NCBI GenBank assembly: GCA_947461225.1
Contig: CANHJV010000023.1
Location: 1 to 34,287, forward strand
Length of the DNA: 34,287 bases
Direction: 5' to 3'
Source: Gemmatimonadota bacterium
Lineage (GTDB): Bacteria; Gemmatimonadota; Gemmatimonadetes; Gemmatimonadales; Gemmatimonadaceae
In this document: piece after piece, positions 29,619 to 34,287 of the stretch
How the letters are laid out: each line of letters begins with the position of its first letter
Numbering within the stretch: position 1 is the stretch's first letter
The notes under the pieces: generated by a model
Seen by the model: the letters and a program-made list of their open reading frames with translations, nothing else
Told to the model about the DNA's origin: nothing
The model's database searches: none
Made by a program: the position numbers and the translations under genes

Positions 29619-30887
29619 ATGATGCTGCTCGGCGCGCTTGCGTTCTCATTGCAGCTGGCGGCAGTCGCACCGCCGTTGCCGGCACTCCCGGCGCTCGCCG
29701 TTCGCGCCGGTGACCGCCTGCGGTCCGTGCCGACGATGCGGCATCCCGATGGGGGGATCGCCGTGCGCGCCGATGCGCTGGCTGAGTCCCTCGGGGGGCA
29801 GGTAGTGACGCAATCGACCGGTAGCGGGCGCTATCGCCTCGAAGTGGGCACCACCGGCGTGGACCTCGAAGCGGGAAGTGCGCTCGTCGTCGTCGCCGGT
29901 GACACGATCCCGCTCCGCGCGGGCGTCTTCCGGCGAGGCGGACAGCTGTACGTCCCGCTCGCCTTGGCCACGGAGCTGCTGCCTCGACTCGGTGCCGGCG
30001 TGCTGTTCGATCCCGAGAAAGCCGAGCTGCGCCGGTTCTCCACCGTCACGACCGCTCGTCGCTCGCCGGCGCCTCGGCCGCGCGCCGACACCCCTCGCCC
30101 GGCCGTCGCTTCCGCCCCGGCCGATAAGGTGCGCACCGCGCCGGCCCAGCGCAGCGCGTCGCTTCGCCAGCGCATCGTGGTCGTTGATGCAGGACATGGC
30201 GGCCCGGACAACGGCATGTCAGGGCCGATCGGCGTTCCCCGGAAGGTGTACGAGAAGAACATCACGCTCGCGTTCGCGAAGGAGTTGCGCGCCGCCCTCG
30301 AACAGCGTGAGATCCAGGTCGTGATGACGCGGACCACGGACACGCTCATCGCGCTCGGCGATCGCGGGCGCATCGCCAACCAGGCGAAGGCGGACCTGTT
30401 CGTGTCCGTGCACGTGAACGCCGCGAATCCTCGCTGGAACAATCCCGGTGGGGCTCGCGGCTTCGAAACGTATTTTCTCGCGGAAGCGAAAACCGAGGAC
30501 GAGCGTCGCGTTGCGGCCATGGAAAACGAGGCGATCCGCTTCGAGACCGATGTCGACGTCACTCGAGACGATCCGCTGGGATTCATCATGCGCGACATGG
30601 CGCAGAATGAGCACCTGCGCGAGTCGGGGCGACTCGCCGAGCTGCTGCAGGCAGGCATGAAGCAAGTCCACCCCGGACCGAGTCGCGGAGTGAAGCAGGC
30701 CGGGTTTCGGGTGCTCGTTACCGCCTTCATGCCGGCCGTCCTCGTGGAAATTGGCTTTGGCACGAACAAGCTCGAAGCGGAGTACATGACCGATACCGAC
30801 CGCCAGCGTGAGTTGGCCTCGACGCTCGCCGATGCCGTCGTGCGCTATCTCGAGCAGTATGAACGCAAGGTCGGAGGCGGCGGCTGA
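29619..30887 (+). CDS. N-acetylmuramoyl-L-alanine amidase (Amidase_3, AmiC-like)
   Basis: This 422-aa exported zinc amidase cuts the bond between MurNAc and the stem peptide in peptidoglycan. A signal peptide (1-28) precedes a strand-rich N-terminal domain (about 30-140, similar in layout to copper-amine-oxidase-N-like wall-binding domains). A Pro/Ala/Arg linker (145-180) follows. The catalytic domain (185-415) has VVDAGHGGPDNG (H193), YEKN (E212), FVSVHVNAAN (H265) and VLVEIGFGTN (E377), the complete zinc and catalytic set. It lies 12 bp after smpB and overlaps the next lipoprotein gene by one base (TGATG). It likely serves cell division or wall turnover. Confidence 0.9.
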   Translation: MMLLGALAFSLQLAAVAPPLPALPALAVRAGDRLRSVPTMRHPDGGIAVRADALAESLGGQVVTQSTGSGRYRLEVGTTGVDLEAGSALVVVAGDTIPLRAGVFRRGGQLYVPLALATELLPRLGAGVLFDPEKAELRRFSTVTTARRSPAPRPRADTPRPAVASAPADKVRTAPAQRSASLRQRIVVVDAGHGGPDNGMSGPIGVPRKVYEKNITLAFAKELRAALEQREIQVVMTRTTDTLIALGDRGRIANQAKADLFVSVHVNAANPRWNNPGGARGFETYFLAEAKTEDERRVAAMENEAIRFETDVDVTRDDPLGFIMRDMAQNEHLRESGRLAELLQAGMKQVHPGPSRGVKQAGFRVLVTAFMPAVLVEIGFGTNKLEAEYMTDTDRQRELASTLADAVVRYLEQYERKVGGGG

Positions 30888-32269
30888 TGCGTGCTGCGCA
30901 GCGCCTGACGCTGGTGCTCGCGTCGTGGCTCGTCGGGTCGGGGTGTGTGTATTACAACGGCATTTACAACGCGCAGGCCGAAGCTCGGTTGGCTGACGCG
31001 AAGCTGCGTCGTGACGACGACGGCGAAGCCACCACGCGCTTCCAGCGCTCCGCCGCAATTGCCGAAACGGTGCTCGTACGGCATCCGAAGTCAAAGTGGC
31101 GCAGCCGTGCCTTGTACATCGCGGCCCGGAGTGGGGCGATGGCTGCTCAGTGCGAGCGCGCCGTGCCGCGGTTGCAGCAGTTGTTGGCCGGGTCCACGCT
31201 CGATACCGCCGAGCGCGATCGATCCCGTTTGGCCCTTGCGACCTGTGAGGTGCGCGCCGGACGGGGCGCCGACGCCCGGCCGCGCCTCGAGTCGATGTTC
31301 CGCTCGGACAATCCCGAGATCGCGCGCCAGTCTCGCCTGTGGGCGGCGCGCGCCGCCCTGAGTATGGGAGATCGCGACGCCGTCCCCGGATATCTCGGCA
31401 ACCTTGATGCCGGTGTCTTGCAATGGGAGCTCATCAGCGCCTCGATGTCGGCGCGTGAATACGCTCGCGTTGAGTCACTCCTCGTGCAGCGCGCCCGGCT
31501 GGGCGACTATCGCGAGGACGTGACCCGGGCGTTGCGTGACCTGATCTCCGACGGTCGCGTCCAGGCGGCGGAACGTATTGTTGCCCAGTACGATACCGCG
31601 CGCGTGCGCGACGACAGCCGCGCCCGGATGCACTACGCCGTGGGGGAGACGCACGCGCGCGTGGGTCTCGATTCGCTGGCCCGACGGCATCTGTACGCCG
31701 CGCGCACGTTGTCCCAGCGCGATACCGTCACGGCACGCGAGGCCAATGCGCGGCTGGCGTTGCTCGAGATCACTCGCGTTGCCTCGATGCGCGAGCTCGA
31801 CACCCTCGTCGCGCGGCAGGACAGCATGGTGTGGCGTAACAGTTACGCACGACAGGTCGCGGAGCGCGTGTTGCTCTTTCGGTTGCTGGCCGCCCGCGGC
31901 GACGACCAGAGTGCGTCGCTGTATCTTGCCGCCGAGATCGCGCGCGACTCACTGCGCGCGCCGCGGCTCGCTCGTGCGCTCTTTCTGCGCGTCGCCCGTG
32001 AGGCGCCGTCGTCGCCACTCGTGCCCAACGCGTGGTACGCCGCGGCCCTCCTCGAACCCGACAGTGCCGCCGCCTGGCAGCGTCGCGTCCTCGTCGACTT
32101 CAGTAACTCCTCGGTTGCGGCGCGGCTGCGTGGAGATGATCCCACCGATCGCCCGGACTTTGTCAGCGCGCCTGAGCTGTTGAGATTGAACTGGACCGAC
32201 GCGCTCCGCATCTGGTCTGACAGCGTGCGAGTGCTGCGTCTTCCTCCCAAACCCGCCGGATCTCGGTGA
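30887..32269 (+). CDS. TPR-like lipoprotein (460 aa)
   Basis: A signal peptide with lipobox VGSGC (C20) precedes YYNGIYNAQAEARLADAKLR. The rest is almost all helical, with repeated pairs of helices rich in Ala, Arg and Leu (for example ALYIAARSGAMAAQCERAVPRL and RQSRLWAARAALSMGDRDAV) as in tetratricopeptide or BamD-type proteins. Such proteins scaffold envelope complexes. No enzyme motif is seen. The ATG overlaps the amidase stop (TGATG), so it may be a partner that places or activates the amidase, in the way LytM factors and NlpD do. That link is inferred from position only. Confidence 0.75.
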   Translation: MRAAQRLTLVLASWLVGSGCVYYNGIYNAQAEARLADAKLRRDDDGEATTRFQRSAAIAETVLVRHPKSKWRSRALYIAARSGAMAAQCERAVPRLQQLLAGSTLDTAERDRSRLALATCEVRAGRGADARPRLESMFRSDNPEIARQSRLWAARAALSMGDRDAVPGYLGNLDAGVLQWELISASMSAREYARVESLLVQRARLGDYREDVTRALRDLISDGRVQAAERIVAQYDTARVRDDSRARMHYAVGETHARVGLDSLARRHLYAARTLSQRDTVTAREANARLALLEITRVASMRELDTLVARQDSMVWRNSYARQVAERVLLFRLLAARGDDQSASLYLAAEIARDSLRAPRLARALFLRVAREAPSSPLVPNAWYAAALLEPDSAAAWQRRVLVDFSNSSVAARLRGDDPTDRPDFVSAPELLRLNWTDALRIWSDSVRVLRLPPKPAGSR

Positions 32270-32273
32270 CCGC

Positions 32274-33218
32274 GTGACAGCAACAATCGGTGAACAGCAG
32301 CAGTGGACCGTGGCGGGGCTGGCCTTTCGGAACCCGGTGGTGCTCGCCGCCGGCACGGCCGGCTTCGGGAAGGAGGTCGAGGATGTGATCGACCTCGCTT
32401 CGATCGGCGGAATTGCCACCAAGGCCGTCAGCGTCGCCCCTCGGCACGGCGCCCCGCCGCTCCGAGTCAGCGAATTCGCTGGCGGCATGATCAACGCGAT
32501 CGGCCTCGCCAATCCCGGTCTCGACGCCGTGCGTGCCGAGTATCTGCCTTGGCTCCGCCGTGCCTACCCCCACACACGGGTGATCGTCAATGTAGTCGGG
32601 AACAGCGTCGAGGACTTCGAGACCGTCGTTGGCGGGCTGGACGACCTGCCGGGCGTAGATGCGTTCGAACTCAACGTCAGTTGCCCGAATGTCAAAGCCG
32701 GCGGAATGGAGTTTGGTGCCGATCCGGTGGCGCTCGCCGCCTTGGTGCGCGCCTCCCGCGCGCAGACGTCTCGTCCCATCTTCGTGAAGCTCTCGCCGAC
32801 TCTCGGCGCCGGGGTGGTGGACGCCGCCCGTGTGTCGATTGAGCATGGGGCGACCGGGGTGACGCTGGTGAACACCATGCCCGGGCTCGTCATCGACGCA
32901 TCCCGTCGCAAGCCCAAGATCGGGTTCGGTACCGGTGGCGTAAGTGGACCCGCCTTGCTGCCTCTGGGGTTGCTCGCCACCTGGCGCGTACGTCAGGCGC
33001 TGCCCGGCGTTCCCGTGATCGGCCTTGGCGGCATCAGCACTGGCACCGACGCGGCGCAGTATCTCCTGGCTGGCGCGTCGCTGGTTGGTGTCGGGACGGC
33101 CGCCCTCCGCGATCCCCGGGCGCCCGAACGCATCGCCCGTGAACTCTCCGCTTGGGCGGACCGGGAAGGGGTCCGCGACCTTCGATCTATTATTGGCACA
33201 CTGGAGTGGCCTTCGTGA
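32274..33218 (+). CDS. pyrD: Dihydroorotate dehydrogenase, class 1B-like
   Basis: This 314-aa FMN enzyme of pyrimidine synthesis oxidises dihydroorotate to orotate. Seen: FRNPVVLAAGTAGFGKEVED (18-37), GGIATKAVSVAPRHGAPPLR with the conserved Lys, NAIGLANPGLDAV, ELNVSCPNVKAGG with the catalytic Cys C137 (class 1 enzymes use Cys; class 2 use Ser), VTLVNTMPG, and the FMN-phosphate loop GLGGISTGTDAAQYLLAGAS. The GTG start is 4 bp after the lipoprotein stop. Class 1B enzymes normally need the PyrK Fe-S subunit, which is not in this window. The stop overlaps the pyrF GTG. Confidence 0.92.
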   Translation: MTATIGEQQQWTVAGLAFRNPVVLAAGTAGFGKEVEDVIDLASIGGIATKAVSVAPRHGAPPLRVSEFAGGMINAIGLANPGLDAVRAEYLPWLRRAYPHTRVIVNVVGNSVEDFETVVGGLDDLPGVDAFELNVSCPNVKAGGMEFGADPVALAALVRASRAQTSRPIFVKLSPTLGAGVVDAARVSIEHGATGVTLVNTMPGLVIDASRRKPKIGFGTGGVSGPALLPLGLLATWRVRQALPGVPVIGLGGISTGTDAAQYLLAGASLVGVGTAALRDPRAPERIARELSAWADREGVRDLRSIIGTLEWPS

Positions 33219-33988
33219 CACGTGCATCTTCTCCGACCGTCGGCGCCACGGTCCATCCGATCGTCACCCCGATCGTCGCCCTCGATGTCGCAGACCGCAG
33301 TGCCGCGCAGGCCGTCGTCACCCGGCTCGGCGCGTCGTGCGGGTTCTATAAAGTCGGCCTGGAGCTATTCGCGGCGGAAGGTCCCGACATCGTGAGCTGG
33401 CTGCGTGACGCCGGCAAGTCCGTGTTCGTGGACTTGAAGCTGCACGACATTCCCAACACCGTCCGGGGGGCCGCGCGCAGTGTGGCCCGTCACGGCGCGT
33501 CGCTGCTCACCGTGCACGCCTCCGGTGGTGCGGAGATGATCCGGGCCGCCGTCGAGGGGGCGCAGGAGGGGGCTACCAGCGCCGCAGGCGCCACCGCGTC
33601 CGGGGGATGCGGAATCCTCGGTGTGACGATCCTGACGAGCATGGACGGGGCCGGGATCGGCGAGGCGTGGGGGCGTGACCAGGTCGACGTGACGCGTGAA
33701 GTGGTGCGATTGGCCGGGCTGGTCGCGACGGGCGGCGGCGCCGGCATCGTCTGCTCAGGGCATGAAGCCGCCGCGGTGCACGCCAGTTTCGGCACGGCGC
33801 TCGGGCTCTTGATCCCCGGCATTCGCTTGCCGGGTGGCGACGCGCACGATCAGCGCCGGGTGATGACCCCGCGGGCCGCCGCCGACGCTGGCGCGCGCTG
33901 GCTGATCCTGGGTCGGGCGGTAACCGGGGCCCCCGACCCCGTCGTGGCGATGGAGCAGGTGGCCGCGTCACTTGCGGGAGCAGTCTAA
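33215..33988 (+). CDS. pyrF: Orotidine 5'-phosphate decarboxylase
   Basis: This 257-aa TIM-barrel enzyme performs the last step of UMP synthesis. Seen: IVALDVADRSAAQ (20-32), FYKVGLELF with Lys46, the catalytic array VFVDLKLHDIPNTV (71-83, with D73-x-K75-x-x-D78), LTVHASGG, a VTILTSMD strand, and the phosphate loop IPGIRLPGGDAHDQRRVMTP near the end. The GTG start at 33215 overlaps the pyrD stop (GTGA). The frame extends upstream only inside pyrD. An added loop (GATSAAGATASGG) before the VTILTSMD strand is low-complexity. A hairpin follows the stop. Confidence 0.93.
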   Translation: MTRASSPTVGATVHPIVTPIVALDVADRSAAQAVVTRLGASCGFYKVGLELFAAEGPDIVSWLRDAGKSVFVDLKLHDIPNTVRGAARSVARHGASLLTVHASGGAEMIRAAVEGAQEGATSAAGATASGGCGILGVTILTSMDGAGIGEAWGRDQVDVTREVVRLAGLVATGGGAGIVCSGHEAAAVHASFGTALGLLIPGIRLPGGDAHDQRRVMTPRAAADAGARWLILGRAVTGAPDPVVAMEQVAASLAGAV

Positions 33989-34001
33989 GTCCACTAGGAT
34001 G

Positions 34002-34031
34002 AGGGTCTTGCCCGTTTTCGGGCGAGATTCT
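34002..34031 (+). terminator. Hairpin after pyrF
   Basis: Positions 34002-34014 pair with 34019-34031 through 13 bp, including three G-U pairs, around a TTTT loop. It lies 14 nt after the pyrF stop. No T-run follows the stem, so termination may be weak or factor-assisted. A second small hairpin (34073-34079 with 34083-34089) follows. The whole 192-bp stretch between pyrF and rpmJ holds these and the leader elements noted below. Confidence 0.5.
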
Positions 34032-34054
34032 AGGCCAATCCGCTGGCCACATTT

Positions 34055-34077
34055 GCTTCGCTCGTGCGCGGAATCGT
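34055..34077 (+). other. Unassigned stretch in the rpmJ leader region
   Basis: This part of the pyrF-rpmJ spacer has a short palindromic segment and no open frame of note. I see no promoter that I would call with confidence anywhere in 33989-34180. Confidence 0.2.
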
Positions 34078-34094
34078 GGTCACCACGATGCTTC

Positions 34095-34184
34095 ATGAGC
34101 GATGGACGCATGGGGAGTCCAGCCGGCCAGAGCAATCTGGTGCGGGAGGCTCCGTTGGCGCGTGAGCGCCAAGGTGACCCGTGA
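34095..34184 (+). CDS. Possible 29-codon leader ORF overlapping rpmJ
   Basis: An ATG at 34095 opens 29 codons (start [12 protein letters not shown], end ERQGDP) and stops at 34182-34184, overlapping the rpmJ GTG by 4 nt (GTGA). That is the same coupling style as other gene pairs here. No ribosome site is clear before the ATG, and the peptide is not recognised. It could be a chance frame or a leader peptide. Confidence 0.2.
   Translation: MSDGRMGSPAGQSNLVREAPLARERQGDP
34155..34172 (+). promoter_or_regulatory. GNRA-capped hairpin at the rpmJ ribosome-binding site
   Basis: TTGGCGC (34155-34161), loop GTGA, and GCGCCAA (34166-34172) form a perfect 7-bp stem with a GNRA-type tetraloop. Its last two bases are the first two of the AAGGTGA ribosome site (34171-34177). 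It could limit ribosome access or be a protein-binding site for feedback control. Structure is seen; role is inferred. Confidence 0.45.
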
Positions 34185-34287
34185 AAGTTCGGAGCAGCGT
34201 AAAGCCGATCTGTGAGCACTGCAAAGTCGTGAAGCGACAGGGCGTGACTCGCATCATCTGCAAGCGCAACCCCAAGCACAAGCAGCG
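34181..34287 (+). CDS. rpmJ: Ribosomal protein L36 (C+ form), cut by window end
   Basis: The frame from the GTG at 34181 gives [14 protein letters not shown] and continues to [10 protein letters not shown] over 35 full codons, ending two bases into the last Arg codon at the window edge. The zinc-ribbon ligands are C11, C14, C27 and H33, so this is the zinc-binding C+ form. AAGGTGA at 34171-34177 is the ribosome site. Only the final Arg and stop are missing. In most bacteria rpsM, rpsK and rpsD follow; infA, the usual gene before it, is not found here. Confidence 0.93.
   Translation, partial: MKVRSSVKPICEHCKVVKRQGVTRIICKRNPKHKQ

Noticed and set aside
1-34287. CRISPR array, insertion sequence, prophage or defence island
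   Set aside because: No regular repeats with spacers, transposase or integrase motif, attachment-site-like repeats, or nuclease/toxin clusters were found by eye; gene content is housekeeping and metabolic.

Overview
The window is a gene-dense, high-GC stretch (many GTG starts, 1-4 nt gene overlaps, several lipoproteins, a TonB system) from a Gram-negative, outer-membrane-bearing bacterium. The gene mix (TonB with two ExbD copies, a NagB-PIG-L fusion, inositol phosphate synthase beside a CDP-alcohol phosphotransferase, PyrD class 1B then PyrF, a C+ type L36) is most like Gemmatimonadota. That assignment is inferred from gene content and style; no rRNA is present. It looks like a chromosome core: I see no transposase, integrase, phage gene, CRISPR array or rRNA.

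Layout. (1) 73-3469: TonB1-ExbB-ExbD1-ExbD2-TonB2, an inner-membrane energiser for outer-membrane transport. (2) 3576-6389: an APC-family amino acid permease and a DAACS-type glutamate/aspartate (dicarboxylate) symporter, closed by an 18-bp hairpin at 6411-6451 shared with the opposing strand. (3) 6543-12829 (minus) plus 12893-14233 (plus): BadF-type amino-sugar kinase, SSS symporter, NagB-PIG-L fusion, ErpA/IscA, AmpC-like serine hydrolase lipoprotein, and a divergent NamZ (DUF1343) exo-N-acetylmuramidase lipoprotein. Apart from ErpA these read as a peptidoglycan/amino-sugar salvage set. (4) 14295-27715: seventeen co-directional genes with gaps of at most 28 nt and many TGATG or NTGA overlaps. 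They comprise an inositol-phospholipid pair, a 2-oxoacid dehydrogenase E1alpha-E1beta-(small membrane protein)-E2 set without E3, a PHP phosphoesterase, an unusual SDR, a Cys-rich Rossmann-like protein, thioredoxin reductase, an MBL hydrolase, a lipoprotein, and aspartase. (5) 27782-28818: an Rrf2 regulator with three Fe-S-type cysteines and a hypothetical protein, closed by a two-way terminator. (6) tRNA-Leu(CAG) on the minus strand with a good promoter. (7) 29136-33988: SmpB, AmiC-type amidase, TPR-like lipoprotein, PyrD, PyrF. (8) 34181-end: the start of rpmJ (L36), cut by the window edge, behind a structured leader.

How they work together. The envelope theme is strong: TonB energising, muropeptide cleavage (NamZ, serine hydrolase, amidase), uptake and catabolism of amino sugars toward fructose-6-phosphate, and inositol lipid synthesis. 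The long plus-strand run joins lipid synthesis to central carbon metabolism (pyruvate or branched-chain 2-oxoacid oxidation, aspartate deamination) and thiol redox. The most notable items are the salvage cluster with its fused NagB-like enzyme (active-site Asp replaced by Thr), the inositol-lipid pair, the SDR whose catalytic Tyr is His, the uncharacterised Rossmann-like protein with a C-x3-C-x5-C cluster, and structured RNA leaders before erpA and rpmJ. I did not find a clearly new multi-gene defence or mobile system.
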